Of a stretch of DNA of 64,000 nt, positions 16,321-24,476 are shown in pieces. The stretch is from Mucilaginibacter sp. SJ. GTDB taxonomy: Bacteria > Bacteroidota > Bacteroidia > Sphingobacteriales > Sphingobacteriaceae. The first letter of the stretch is position 1; every line of letters begins with the position of its first letter. The position numbers and the translations under genes are program-made. The stretch lies in the NCBI RefSeq assembly GCF_028993635.1, contig NZ_CP118631.1, positions 1,550,001-1,614,000 on the forward strand, in the 5' to 3' direction. A model generated the notes under the pieces. The model saw only the letters and a program-made list of their open reading frames with translations. It had not been told where the DNA came from and made no database searches.

Positions 16321-16728
16321 ATGAACGGACAATTTCAAATAGCAACCCATGTATTAACCCTGCTCTGCAAACAGCCTGGCGAGCTATTATCGTCTGACTA
16401 TGTTGCCGGCAGCATGAACGTAAACCCTGTTCTGGTACGTAAAGAAATGCGCAAACTACGCGCCTGCGGGCTTATTGAAAGCAAGGAAGGTAAAACAGGC
16501 GGTTATAGCCTTGCCCTCCCTCCGCAAAAAATAACTCTTGCTGATGTTTATAAAGCTGTAAAACTGCCGCCGGCTTTAGGCCAGGCTAAAAATAAACCCA
16601 ACCCTGCCTGCCCTGTCGGCAAGCAAATTGGGGCGCATCTTGATCATTTGGCCGATGAGGTTGAAGCTGCCATTGTCAAAAAACTAAGTACCATAACCAT
16701 TTTTGATTTTGTAAATCAATTTGATTAA
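16321..16728 (+). CDS. Rrf2-family transcriptional regulator (YwnA-like)
   Basis: The 135-residue product is a winged-helix regulator: QIATHVLTLLCKQPGELLSSDYVAG opens the HTH, VNPVLVRKEMRKL is the recognition helix and GGYSLALPP is the wing. Rrf2 regulators often carry three cysteines for an Fe-S cluster; here only a single CPV cysteine follows the wing, as in YwnA-like members that sense other signals. The next gene, 55 bp downstream, encodes an NAD(P)-binding protein, the same pairing as ywnA-ywnB of Bacillus, so it probably controls that gene. Confidence 0.9.
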   Translation: MNGQFQIATHVLTLLCKQPGELLSSDYVAGSMNVNPVLVRKEMRKLRACGLIESKEGKTGGYSLALPPQKITLADVYKAVKLPPALGQAKNKPNPACPVGKQIGAHLDHLADEVEAAIVKKLSTITIFDFVNQFD

Positions 16729-16783
16729 AAAATTTTAAAACAAACTGTAACAAATTTAATTACAATATAAAAAACAAAAAACA

Positions 16784-17425
16784 ATGAAAATCGCATTAAT
16801 TGGAGCCACAGGTTTTGTAGGCAAAGCCGTTTTAAACGAAGCATTACAGCGCGGATACGAGGTAACCGCCATAGCCCGTAACCCGAAAACAGATATTGAA
16901 AACCCCAAATTAACACTCAAAACTACCGATGTATATAACGTTGATGAGTTAACCCAAGCGTTGAAAGGTCACGATGCTGTTGTAAACTCATTTAACGCCG
17001 GATGGGGTAATCCTAACCTGTACAATGATTTTATTAAAGGTTCTGAAGCGATACAGCAAGCGACTAAACAAGCCGGTGTAAAACGTTTATTAGTTGTTGG
17101 TGGTGCCGGTAGTCTTTACATTGCCCCGGGCGTACAATTAGTTGACAGTCCCCAATTTCCTGCCGAATGGAAAACGGGCGCCACAGCAGCACGCGATTAC
17201 CTGAACATCATTAAAAAAGAAGAAGATTTAGACTGGACCTTCCTGAGCCCGGCTATTCACCTGCATCCCGGCACCCGCACAGGCGTATACCGCACCGGGA
17301 CAGATGAGCCTGTGTTTAATGACAAACACGAGCACGAAATTTCAGTAGAAGACTTAGCAGTTGCTATTCTTGATGAACTGGAAAATAACCAGTTTGTGAA
17401 GAGAAGATTTACCGTGGGGTATTAA
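16784..17425 (+). CDS. NAD(P)-binding NmrA/flavin-reductase-like protein (YwnB-like)
   Basis: The 213-residue protein is an atypical short-chain dehydrogenase-type Rossmann protein with the dinucleotide motif GATGFVGKAV (7-16) and the LDWTFLSPAIHL segment typical of NmrA/YwnB-like members. It lacks the full YxxxK catalytic pair of classical SDRs, so it may be a biliverdin/flavin-reductase-like enzyme or a redox sensor. It follows the Rrf2 gene in the same direction. A repeat element with a strong central hairpin follows the stop codon. Confidence 0.85.
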   Translation: MKIALIGATGFVGKAVLNEALQRGYEVTAIARNPKTDIENPKLTLKTTDVYNVDELTQALKGHDAVVNSFNAGWGNPNLYNDFIKGSEAIQQATKQAGVKRLLVVGGAGSLYIAPGVQLVDSPQFPAEWKTGATAARDYLNIIKKEEDLDWTFLSPAIHLHPGTRTGVYRTGTDEPVFNDKHEHEISVEDLAVAILDELENNQFVKRRFTVGY

Positions 17426-17429
17426 TCAG

Positions 17430-17557
17430 AACCGTGATTTGCAGGATTTTAGGATTCCCCTGATAGAAAGTAAAAAGCTTATGAAGTTTTATTCTTCATA
17501 AGCTTTTCTTTTTGCTACAATAAATCAGGCCATCCTAAAATCCTACGAATCAAGGTT
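17430..17557. repeat. Inverted repeat with a central terminator between convergent genes
   Basis: The outer arms are 17430-17464 and 17524-17557. The outer 26 bases match at 23 positions (aaccgtgatttgcaggattttaggat against the reverse complement of the right arm). A perfect 14-bp hairpin lies at the centre. Its arm wording is close to that of the 5766-5953 element. Confidence 0.9.
17472..17513. terminator. Bidirectional intrinsic terminator (YwnB-like / prmA)
   Basis: aaaagcttatgaag (17473-17486) pairs perfectly with cttcataagctttt (17494-17507) around a 7-base loop, with A-rich left and T-rich right flanks. Confidence 0.9.
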
Positions 17558-18393
17558 CATTTAATAAACTTAGCAGCCACCCATTCTTTATCTTTTTTAT
17601 GGGTAATGTATTTCAGGCCATACTTGCGGGCTTCATCGGTAATGATATCCAGGTCGGGGGATTCATAGAAACCGCTGAAGTAGATCTCGCCATCGGTCTT
17701 TAACACTTCAGCATAACGCTGCATTTGGTCGATAAGGATGTTGCGGTTGATGTTGGCCAGGATGATATCATATTGCTCATTAGGAATAGCTTCTTTTGAC
17801 CCGCAAAGCGGTTTGATATTACCCACACTATTCAAAGCCGAATTTTCGATAGTGCTTTCATAGCAAACCGGGTCGTAATCAATGGCAGTGATATCACCGG
17901 CACCTAATTTGGCGGCCATAATAGCAAGGATCCCCGTACCGCAACCCATATCAAGCACTTTTTTACCGGCAAATTCATTTTCAAGCATCAGCCCCAGCAT
18001 CATAGCTGTGGTTTGATGGTGGCCTGTACCAAACGCCATTTTAGGGTCTATCACTATCTCGTATTGAAACTCGGGTTTAGGTTCATGAAAGGTTGCCCGC
18101 ACATAAATCTTATCCCCTATCTCTATAGGTTCAAAATTACTTTCCCACACCTCGTTCCAGTTTTTCTGCGGAATGAGCGTTATCTCGTAACTAAAAGTGA
18201 ACAGGTCTTTATAGGGTAATAATTGCTCATCAAGCGCCTGTTGGTCGAAAACATCTTCGGGAATATAAGCTTTAAAGCCAAGTTCAAGCTCTTCAAAAGT
18301 ATCAAAACCTATCTCACCCAAAGCATTGATCAGCAGGTCTTGCTGGTAATCTTCGGTGGTGATGGTAGTAAAAAATAATTCGTAGTAATTCAT
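17557..18393 (-). CDS. prmA: Ribosomal protein L11 methyltransferase PrmA
   Basis: PrmA methylates ribosomal protein L11 using SAM. The 278-residue product has a PrmA N-terminal substrate-recognition part beginning MNYYELFFTTITTEDYQQDL, then the SAM motif VLDMGCGTGILAIMAA and the active-site-like ILANINRNIL. The frame is open upstream for another 47 codons, but those overlap the neighbouring membrane-protein gene and have no PrmA homology, so ATG 18393 is the start. The last codon falls at the outer edge of the repeat element that separates it from the convergent gene. Confidence 0.96.
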   Translation of the reverse strand: MNYYELFFTTITTEDYQQDLLINALGEIGFDTFEELELGFKAYIPEDVFDQQALDEQLLPYKDLFTFSYEITLIPQKNWNEVWESNFEPIEIGDKIYVRATFHEPKPEFQYEIVIDPKMAFGTGHHQTTAMMLGLMLENEFAGKKVLDMGCGTGILAIMAAKLGAGDITAIDYDPVCYESTIENSALNSVGNIKPLCGSKEAIPNEQYDIILANINRNILIDQMQRYAEVLKTDGEIYFSGFYESPDLDIITDEARKYGLKYITHKKDKEWVAAKFIK

Positions 18394-18448
18394 TTTGATT
18401 TTTTTCGTTGTTAACCTCCACCAGAAATCCGGTCGGCCGGCAGAGAAT

Positions 18449-18919
18449 TTAAGCTGCAACTGCAGGTTCAACCGGCTCGCTATCTGCGCTTGTCCTCTTC
18501 CTGTCGAGTAAATACAGTACAATAAAGTTAACAATCCAGTAAATAGCTTGTATTTCGGTCATATACCACCAAAAACTAAACAGGGGGCTATATCCATCTT
18601 CCGGCAACCATATAATATAGCTTAGGGCCCCGGCAAATAATATACAAACCAGGGCAATGCAAGCTCCGGCAATAAAGCGCGCCGAAGCTCCTTTATGTTT
18701 AACCCAATTCCAAAGTGGTATGATGATCAGGTACTGTGTGAGAATTCCATCTGCAAGCAATAAGGGCCAAAAAAGGCTGAAGTAGGCCATGAGGCTATAC
18801 AGGTTACCGTTACCAATTTCGCCAATGCGCATAGGGTGATCGGGCATATTGAGATATACAACCGCCCAAAATACGCCAAAGTCGACCAAAACGGGTAAAA
18901 GAACTTTTAAAAGCTTCAT
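18449..18919 (-). CDS. Hypothetical four-TM membrane protein
   Basis: The 156-residue product has four hydrophobic segments (about 5-23, 42-68, 82-104 and 120-141) and a short polar, acidic C-terminal tail. The first may be a signal anchor. No family is recognised. It is upstream of prmA on the same strand, 55 bp apart, and could be co-transcribed with it. A gagatatgagatttgag inverted repeat lies directly upstream of its start. Confidence 0.65.
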   Translation of the reverse strand: MKLLKVLLPVLVDFGVFWAVVYLNMPDHPMRIGEIGNGNLYSLMAYFSLFWPLLLADGILTQYLIIIPLWNWVKHKGASARFIAGACIALVCILFAGALSYIIWLPEDGYSPLFSFWWYMTEIQAIYWIVNFIVLYLLDRKRTSADSEPVEPAVAA

Positions 18920-18928
18920 GCTTCTCTT

Positions 18929-19051
18929 AGATTTGAGACGTGAGATATGAGATTTGAGAGTTTACTTTTTTGTAAACAGCACAAACCCTCTTTCTGTTTG
19001 AAATTAAGTTTGGGCATTTTCTCAGATCTCATATCTAAAATCTCATATCTA
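18929..19051. repeat. gagatatgagatttgag-word inverted repeat between tpiA and the 4TM gene
   Basis: Left arm 18929-18958 and right arm 19022-19051 are complementary at roughly 25 of 30 bases. The centre contains a small hairpin gtttac/gtaaac. The same word family occurs at 23915-24031. Confidence 0.85.
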
Positions 19052-19055
19052 ATAA

Positions 19056-19820
19056 TTAATTAAATGTTTTAACGATATCTGTAAAGTCGCGCGATTTCAG
19101 GGAAGCACCACCGATAAGGCCGCCATCAATATCAGGCTGAGCAAACAGTTCGGCAGCATTGGTTGGGTTGCAGCTACCGCCGTATAAAATGGTAGTAGCA
19201 TCGGCAACTTCCTGGCTATATTTAGCGGCAATTTCTTTACGGATGAACTCGTGAATTTCCTGAGCTTGTGCTGATGTAGCAGTTACACCTGTACCGATAG
19301 CCCAAACCGGTTCGTAAGCGATAACCAATTTAGCAAAAGCGTCAGCATCAAGGTGAAAGATGCCCTCAACCAACTGAGTTTTGATCACATCAAAATGTGT
19401 ATTGGCTTCACGCTCCTGCAAAGTTTCGCCAATGCAGAAGATAGGGCGAAGATCATTTTTTAAAGCAGTATCTGTTTTTTTGGCAAGCAAAGCATTGGTT
19501 TCGCCAAAATACTGGCGGCGTTCTGAGTGGCCAAGGATCACATAAGCGGCACCGGTAGATTTAATCATCTTAGCAGAGATCTCACCTGTGTAAGCACCTT
19601 TTTCTTCCTGGTGGGCATTTTGCGCGCCAACAGCAATTTTGCTATAACCTTTTGACAATTGCACCAGGCTATGAATGTGGATGAACGGACTGCAGATCAC
19701 TGCTTCCTGCGTGCCGGTAGCCTCATCTTTTACCATGTTGATGATCTCTGAAAATAAAGCTAAACCTTCATTGTAATCAAGGTTCATTTTCCAGTTTCCG
19801 GCAACGATTTTCTTTCTCAT
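19056..19820 (-). CDS. tpiA: Triosephosphate isomerase
   Basis: TpiA interconverts glyceraldehyde 3-phosphate and dihydroxyacetone phosphate in glycolysis. The 254-residue product has the substrate Lys11 in GNWKMN, His98 in LGHSERR and the catalytic Glu170 in IAYEPVWAIGTG, and ends with the phosphate-binding GGLIGGASL. Length is standard. It lies between two unrelated inverted-repeat elements, each within about 25 bp of its ends. Confidence 0.98.
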   Translation of the reverse strand: MRKKIVAGNWKMNLDYNEGLALFSEIINMVKDEATGTQEAVICSPFIHIHSLVQLSKGYSKIAVGAQNAHQEEKGAYTGEISAKMIKSTGAAYVILGHSERRQYFGETNALLAKKTDTALKNDLRPIFCIGETLQEREANTHFDVIKTQLVEGIFHLDADAFAKLVIAYEPVWAIGTGVTATSAQAQEIHEFIRKEIAAKYSQEVADATTILYGGSCNPTNAAELFAQPDIDGGLIGGASLKSRDFTDIVKTFN

Positions 19821-19840
19821 GATTTTATTATTTTATTTAT

Positions 19841-19931
19841 TAGTGAATGGTGATTGGGTTGATTAGGTGAGTAGTTGCAAAGTTCGATTAAATGGTGATA
19901 TTAAACCACTCACCTAATCAACCACTCACTA
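19841..19931. repeat. tgattaggtgagtgg-word inverted repeat upstream of tpiA
   Basis: Left arm 19841-19876 pairs with right arm 19904-19931. The shared core ttgattaggtgagtagtt matches at 17 of 18 bases, and the arms differ by an 8-base word insertion. The same word family forms the 27-bp perfect arms at 57389 and 57987. Confidence 0.88.
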
Positions 19932-19934
19932 AAA

Positions 19935-21119
19935 TCAAAACTGACGATACTCCTCGGTTAGTTCAAATATGGATGTTAATAAATTCTGTTCGGTTTCGTC
20001 AAAATCCCGGTGATCGCGACGATCGAACACTTTCTGCGCGGTTTCAAACATTTTATTGATCAAATAAACTTCAAAGCCCTGCGCGCCTCCCCATGAAAAG
20101 TCGGGCACAAAGTTACGCGGAAAACCTGCTCCGAAAACGTTGGCGCCTACCCCCACTACCGTACCGGTATTAAACATGGTATTGATCCCGCTTTTTGCAT
20201 GATCGGCCATAATGAGGCCACAGAATTGGAGGCCAGTTTTACGGAAACGTTGTGTACTGTAATCCCAAAGTTTTACTTCTGCATAGTTATTTTTCAGGTT
20301 GGAATTGTTTGTATCAGCGCCGATATTACACCATTCGCCTAAAACCGAATTACCAAGATACCCTTCGTGGCCTTTTGACGAATATCCCCAGATCACCGAA
20401 TTATTTATTTCGCCCCCAACCCGGCAATACGGTCCAACGGTGGTAGCACCATAAATCTTAGTTCCCATTTTTACCTGCGAATGTTCGCAGATGGCAAATG
20501 GCCCGCGGATATGGGTACCTTCCCAAATTTCGGTATTAGCCGAAAGGTAAATCGGTCCGTTAGTCGTGTTAAATGTCGAACATTCGGCAACAGCACCTTC
20601 TTCTGCAAAAAAATCGTCACCTATAACGATGTTGGTTGAACTGATAGCCGCGCTTGTCCGTCCTTTAGTAAGCAGTTGAAAATCTTTACGAAGCTCGATG
20701 TCATTCTTCCTGAAAATATCTTCGGGGTATTTGATCGATACAAAAAGGTTAGAATAATTTACCGCATCGCCAAAATCAGCATTAGCATCAAAGTTTTCCG
20801 CATCCGCGGCATTAAGTTTAACGGCTATTAGCTGATCATTGTATTTAAGCGCCTGACCTGTTTGCAGCTTATCAATCGCTTCAACCAGGTTTTCATCCGG
20901 ACATACAGCGCCATTGATAAAAACGTTATCAGCCTCAATATTTACCGCGAATTTTACTTTAAGATAATCAAGCGTATGAAAAGAATAGGCGCTTTTTAAA
21001 TGCCTGGCCCATTTTTCGGCAATGGTGAGTATCCCGATACGAAGATCGGCAACCGGCCGGGTATAGGTAAGCGGTAACAGCGTATGGTGTGCGTTATCGT
21101 CAAAAAGGATAATTGCCAT
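19935..21119 (-). CDS. GlmU-like sugar nucleotidyltransferase family protein
   Basis: The 394-residue protein has a short N-terminal nucleotidyltransferase-like region (LLPLTYTRPVADLRIGILTIAEKW) and a C-terminal left-handed beta-helix of hexapeptide repeats (about 190-340; SANTEIWEGTHIRGPFAIC and similar turns). This is the Bacteroidota GlmU-family architecture, probably acting on a sugar-1-phosphate in envelope glycan synthesis. The canonical LxxGxGxRxxPxxxxxPK motif of GlmU is absent, so the exact substrate is uncertain and it need not be the cell's true GlmU. Confidence 0.8.
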   Translation of the reverse strand: MAIILFDDNAHHTLLPLTYTRPVADLRIGILTIAEKWARHLKSAYSFHTLDYLKVKFAVNIEADNVFINGAVCPDENLVEAIDKLQTGQALKYNDQLIAVKLNAADAENFDANADFGDAVNYSNLFVSIKYPEDIFRKNDIELRKDFQLLTKGRTSAAISSTNIVIGDDFFAEEGAVAECSTFNTTNGPIYLSANTEIWEGTHIRGPFAICEHSQVKMGTKIYGATTVGPYCRVGGEINNSVIWGYSSKGHEGYLGNSVLGEWCNIGADTNNSNLKNNYAEVKLWDYSTQRFRKTGLQFCGLIMADHAKSGINTMFNTGTVVGVGANVFGAGFPRNFVPDFSWGGAQGFEVYLINKMFETAQKVFDRRDHRDFDETEQNLLTSIFELTEEYRQF

Positions 21120-21124
21120 GGCGC

Positions 21125-21161
21125 AAAAATAAAAAAAGTCCCGACTGCAAAGCCGGGACTT
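21125..21161 (-). terminator. Intrinsic terminator of rpmE
   Basis: aagtcccg (21136-21143) pairs with cgggactt (21154-21161). Read on the minus strand, a run of Ts follows. It lies just after the L31 stop codon. Confidence 0.9.
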
Positions 21162-21183
21162 GTAAATATTAATTAAACAAAAA

Positions 21184-21432
21184 TTACTTTTTGTTGTAAC
21201 GTGAGCGGAATTTATCGATACGACCTGCAGTATCCACCAGTTTCATTTTACCGGTATAGAACGGGTGCGAAGTATGAGAAATCTCTAATTTAACCAATGG
21301 ATATTCGTTACCATCTTCCCATTTAACGGTTTCGCGGGTATCGATGCAAGATTTAGTGATAAAAGAGTAGTCGTTTGACATATCTTTAAATACAACTAAC
21401 CTATAGTTTGATGGATGCAGATCTTTTTTCAT
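21184..21432 (-). CDS. rpmE2: Ribosomal protein L31, type B
   Basis: The 82-residue product begins [18 protein letters not shown] and ends [13 protein letters not shown], matching bacterial L31 of the type B, zinc-free form: the CxxC pairs of type A L31 are missing and the chain is longer. It sits in the large ribosomal subunit. The gene is followed by a strong terminator, so it is transcribed alone. Confidence 0.96.
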   Translation of the reverse strand: MKKDLHPSNYRLVVFKDMSNDYSFITKSCIDTRETVKWEDGNEYPLVKLEISHTSHPFYTGKMKLVDTAGRIDKFRSRYNKK

Positions 21433-21525
21433 TATATTATATAAACTTACCTTCTGTACTTTACTTAAAAGAGGTGCAAATGTAATAATAAAAGTGAAAA
21501 CTGGAAAAGCAAATTAAAAATATTA

Positions 21526-21656
21526 TCTGAATCAGAATTTACAAAATTTTAGGATTAACATAATACTAACCGCAACATGCCTAATTAAACTTAAGCATCT
21601 ATAAAACACGCTTTTCAATTCTATAAATTCTCAAATTCTGTAAATTCTGATTCAGA
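21526..21656. repeat. tctgaatcagaatttacagaattt inverted repeat
   Basis: Left arm 21526-21556 and right arm 21626-21656 are complementary at 28 of 31 bases. The same arm sequence is found at 54186-54281. The right arm ends on the last codons of the epimerase gene. Confidence 0.92.
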
Positions 21657-22062
21657 CAGCCATTTCCTGGCACAACTCAACCAACACCCCATTAGCACTT
21701 TTAGGGTGCACGAAGCAAACCAGTTTATTATCCGCGCCTTGCTTAGGCTTATCATTCAATAAAACAAAGCCTTCAGCTTTTAACCGTTTCATTTCAGCTT
21801 CAATATCATCTACCTCAAAAGCTACATGATGAATCCCTTCCCCTTTTTTAGCTATAAACTTAGCTATAGCGCTATCGTCATTCAACGCCTGGAGCAATTC
21901 AATCTTATTTGGTCCGCTCTGCAAAAAAGCGGTAATCACATGTTCGCTCTCTACAATTTCGGTTTTATATACCGGTGTGTTCAGCAGTTTAGCGTAAATC
22001 TTGCCTGCCAACTTAACACTGTTAACTGCAATGCCAATGTGCTCCACTTTGTTCATGTCCAA
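21652..22062 (-). CDS. mce: Methylmalonyl-CoA epimerase
   Basis: The enzyme interconverts the R and S forms of methylmalonyl-CoA, linking propionate or succinate metabolism to methylmalonyl-CoA mutase. The 136-residue protein is a VOC-superfamily metal enzyme: VEHIGIAV supplies the first metal His, EGIHHVAFEV the next and VLVELCQ the C-terminal Glu. Start could be M1 or M3 (MDMNK); both give normal length. The mutase genes are not in the window. It diverges from iscS. Confidence 0.93.
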   Translation of the reverse strand: MDMNKVEHIGIAVNSVKLAGKIYAKLLNTPVYKTEIVESEHVITAFLQSGPNKIELLQALNDDSAIAKFIAKKGEGIHHVAFEVDDIEAEMKRLKAEGFVLLNDKPKQGADNKLVCFVHPKSANGVLVELCQEMAV

Positions 22063-22132
22063 ATATTGTAAATTATTGGTCAGCTTTGGTTATTTGCGAA
22101 GGAATTTAGCTGAATTTCAATAAAAACTTGCG

Positions 22133-22140
22133 TATCTTTG
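22133..22140 (+). promoter_or_regulatory. TAnnTTTG -7 element for iscS
   Basis: TATCTTTG lies 26 bases before the iscS ATG and matches the -7 consensus. An aaaagga sequence lies directly before the start. Confidence 0.5.
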
Positions 22141-22166
22141 TTTTGTTAATATATTTCAAAAGGACT

Positions 22167-23378
22167 ATGAATATCCCAATTTATTTAGATAACAATGCAA
22201 CTACACCTATGGACCCAAGGGTACTGGAGGCTATGTTACCATATTTTAACGAAAAATTTGGTAATGCAGCAAGCCGTAACCATGCGTTTGGCTGGGTTGC
22301 AGAGGAGGCGGTTGATTACGCACGCGAACAGGTTGCCAAATTGATAGGCGCATCTGAAAAAGAGATCATCTTTACCTCTGGTGCTACAGAATCAGATAAC
22401 CTTGCTATTAAAGGGGTGTTTGAAATGTACAAAGACAAAGGTAACCACATTATAACTGCCGTTACAGAGCATAAAGCGGTGCTTGATGCCTGCAAACACG
22501 TAGAAAAACTGGGCGGTAAAGTAACCTACCTGCCCGTTAAGGAAGATGGCCTTATTGACCTTGCTGAGCTTGAAGCAGCAATGACGCCTGAAACCATCCT
22601 GGTATCTATCATGTATGGCAACAACGAAATTGGCGTTATCCAGCCAATTAAAGAAATTTCGGCCATTGCCCACAAACATGGTGCATTATTTATGACCGAT
22701 GCTGTACAAGCCGTTGGTAAGATCCCTGTTGATGTAAATGCTGATGGCATCGACTTATTAGCATTATCAGCACACAAAATATATGGCCCTAAAGGTGTTG
22801 GTGCATTATATGTTCGCCGTAAAGGCCCAAGGGTTAAAGTTACCGCCCAAATGGATGGCGGCGGTCACGAACGCGGTATGCGTTCAGGTACCCTTAACGT
22901 ACCAGGTATTGTTGGTTTAGGTAAAGCCTGCGAACTTTGCGGCCAGGAAATGGAAAGCGAAGCAAAACGCCTGTCAGCTTTACGCGATAAACTGCAATCA
23001 GCTTTAACTGTATTGGAAGAAAGCTATGTAAACGGTAACGTTGAACACCGCTTACCACATGTTGCTAACATTTCATTTAAATATGTTGAGGGCGAAGGTT
23101 TGATGATGGCAATGAAAGATCTGGCTGTATCATCTGGTTCGGCTTGTACCTCTGCTTCATTGGAGCCATCATACGTATTGAAAAGCTTAGGCCTGTCTGA
23201 TGATCTGGCACACTCTTCTATCCGTTTCGGCTTAGGTCGTTTCACTACCGAAGAAGAAGTTGATTACGCAATTGAAGTAACCAAAAAATCGGTTACCCAC
23301 CTGCGCGACCTTTCACCACTTTGGGAAATGTTTAAAGAAGGTATCGACCTTAACTCAATTGAGTGGGCAGAACATTAA
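22167..23378 (+). CDS. iscS: Cysteine desulfurase IscS
   Basis: IscS is a PLP enzyme that mobilises sulfur from cysteine for Fe-S cluster assembly. The 403-residue product has [12 protein letters not shown] at the start, the PLP lysine K204 in [10 protein letters not shown] and the active-site Cys327 in the loop [10 protein letters not shown]. The loop length fits the IscS (group I) type. The frame extends 13 codons upstream, but the -7 element and the alignment of the N-terminus support ATG 22167. iscU and iscA follow in the same direction, each preceded by repeat-rich gaps. Confidence 0.97.
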   Translation: MNIPIYLDNNATTPMDPRVLEAMLPYFNEKFGNAASRNHAFGWVAEEAVDYAREQVAKLIGASEKEIIFTSGATESDNLAIKGVFEMYKDKGNHIITAVTEHKAVLDACKHVEKLGGKVTYLPVKEDGLIDLAELEAAMTPETILVSIMYGNNEIGVIQPIKEISAIAHKHGALFMTDAVQAVGKIPVDVNADGIDLLALSAHKIYGPKGVGALYVRRKGPRVKVTAQMDGGGHERGMRSGTLNVPGIVGLGKACELCGQEMESEAKRLSALRDKLQSALTVLEESYVNGNVEHRLPHVANISFKYVEGEGLMMAMKDLAVSSGSACTSASLEPSYVLKSLGLSDDLAHSSIRFGLGRFTTEEEVDYAIEVTKKSVTHLRDLSPLWEMFKEGIDLNSIEWAEH

Positions 23379-23383
23379 TTTAA

Positions 23384-23492
23384 TTTCGGGTTTGGGACTT
23401 TCGATTTCGGATTTTTCATTTCAGATACAAAAAATAAATATTACGAGTTTAAATTATTCAATAATTCACTAACTCACTAATTCAATAATTAA
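23384..23492. repeat. Two unmatched word-repeat half elements between iscS and iscU
   Basis: The first half (23384-23426) repeats tttcggg, tttcgattt and tttcggatt words. The second (23453-23492) repeats attcaataattcac and aactcac words. The halves are not complementary to one another, so they look like remnants of two different families. A copy of the first type lies inverted near 57635-57668. Confidence 0.6.
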
Positions 23493-23498
23493 AAGACA

Positions 23499-23912
23499 AT
23501 GGCATATTCAGATAAAGTAATCGATCACTACACTAACCCCCGCAATGTGGGCACTTTGGATAAAAGCAGCCACAAAGTAGGTACCGGCTTAGTTGGTGCA
23601 CCTGAGTGCGGCGACGTAATGCGCCTGCAGATCCAGGTTGATGATAACAATGTTATCACCGATGCAAAATTTAAAACTTTCGGTTGCGGTTCGGCAATCG
23701 CTTCTTCATCATTGGCTACAGAGTGGCTTAAAGGCAAAAGCATTGATGATGCTATGAAAATAGACAACATGGATATCGTTGAAGAGCTTGCCCTTCCGCC
23801 GGTAAAAATTCACTGCTCTGTATTGGCCGAAGATGCTATCAAAGCAGCGATCAATGATTTCCGCGTAAAAAATGGCTTAGCGCCAATTGAAAGCGAAAAA
23901 GTACATCACTAA
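23499..23912 (+). CDS. iscU: Fe-S cluster scaffold IscU
   Basis: IscU is the scaffold on which [2Fe-2S] clusters are built with sulfur from IscS. The 137-residue product has the three ligand cysteines C37 (PECGD, with D39), C63 (GCGSA) and C106, plus H105 in KIHCS. It is the standard short IscU without a C-terminal NifU domain. It lies 120 bp downstream of iscS across a repeat-rich gap and 125 bp upstream of iscA. Confidence 0.97.
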   Translation: MAYSDKVIDHYTNPRNVGTLDKSSHKVGTGLVGAPECGDVMRLQIQVDDNNVITDAKFKTFGCGSAIASSSLATEWLKGKSIDDAMKIDNMDIVEELALPPVKIHCSVLAEDAIKAAINDFRVKNGLAPIESEKVHH

Positions 23913-23914
23913 GA

Positions 23915-24031
23915 AGATGTGAGATATTAGATGTGAGATTTGAGACTCATATCTGATTTGTATACGTATAATTGATTTGATGATTTGCGGTGTGACTTGG
24001 TCTCATATCTCAAATCTCATATCTCAAATCT
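23915..24031. repeat. gagatatgagatttgag-word inverted repeat between iscU and iscA
   Basis: Left arm 23915-23945 and right arm 24001-24031 are complementary at 27 of 31 bases, enclosing 55 AT-rich bases. The left arm starts two bases after the iscU stop and the right arm ends 6 bases before the iscA ATG, so the element fills the gap. The word family is the same as at 18929-19051. Confidence 0.93.
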
Positions 24032-24037
24032 AAAAAA

Positions 24038-24364
24038 ATGGTAACTGTAACTGATAAAGCAAAAAGCAAAATAGAACACCTGATGCAGGATGCAGGGCTT
24101 GATGCCTCGTACTTTCTGCGTGTATCTGTTCAGGGCGGTGGTTGCTCGGGCTTATCATACAATCTTGATTTTGATAACGAAGAGAAAAAAGGCGATCAGT
24201 TTTTTGAAGACCAGGGAGTCCGCATGGCACTTGATATGAAATCATTCCTGTACCTTGCCGGTACCGAGCTTGATTTTTCTGACGGCCTTAACGGTAAGGG
24301 CTTCAATTTCCACAACCCTAACGCCAGCCGTACCTGCGGCTGCGGCGAAAGTTTTTCGGTATAA
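24038..24364 (+). CDS. iscA: Iron-sulfur assembly A-type carrier (IscA/ErpA)
   Basis: The 108-residue protein has the A-type carrier cysteines C36 (GGGCSGLSY), C100 and C102 (TCGCGESF). It accepts Fe-S clusters from IscU and delivers them to target enzymes. hscA/hscB and fdx are absent, so the isc set here is the short S-U-A form. An inverted-repeat arm ends 6 bases upstream of the start. A perfect terminator follows. Confidence 0.95.
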   Translation: MVTVTDKAKSKIEHLMQDAGLDASYFLRVSVQGGGCSGLSYNLDFDNEEKKGDQFFEDQGVRMALDMKSFLYLAGTELDFSDGLNGKGFNFHNPNASRTCGCGESFSV

Positions 24365-24385
24365 ATTCAACCTTAAAATAATTGA

Positions 24386-24412
24386 AAAGAGGCGCGATGA
24401 GCGCCTCTTTTT
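24386..24412. terminator. Intrinsic terminator after iscA
   Basis: aaagaggcgc pairs perfectly with gcgcctcttt (10 bp, 5-base loop gatga) and is followed by Ts. Confidence 0.93.
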
Positions 24413-24419
24413 GTTATAT

Positions 24420-24472
24420 ACTGCCGCGGGCTTCCAGCCCGTGGTTAAATATAGCTTCAGCTTTCAGCTGAA
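24420..24472. repeat. REP-like pair of short palindromes
   Basis: Two hairpins in tandem: cgggc/gcccg (24427-24441), and ttcagct/agctgaa (24456-24472) with a 3-base loop. The opening actgccgcg also occurs at 25354-25362 on the other side of the neighbouring gene. It lies between convergent genes. Confidence 0.6.
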
Positions 24473-24476
24473 TTCA

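Noticed and set aside
18394..18534. Longer N-terminus of prmA
   Set aside because: It overlaps the upstream membrane-protein gene and has no PrmA-like sequence; ATG 18393 gives the normal protein.
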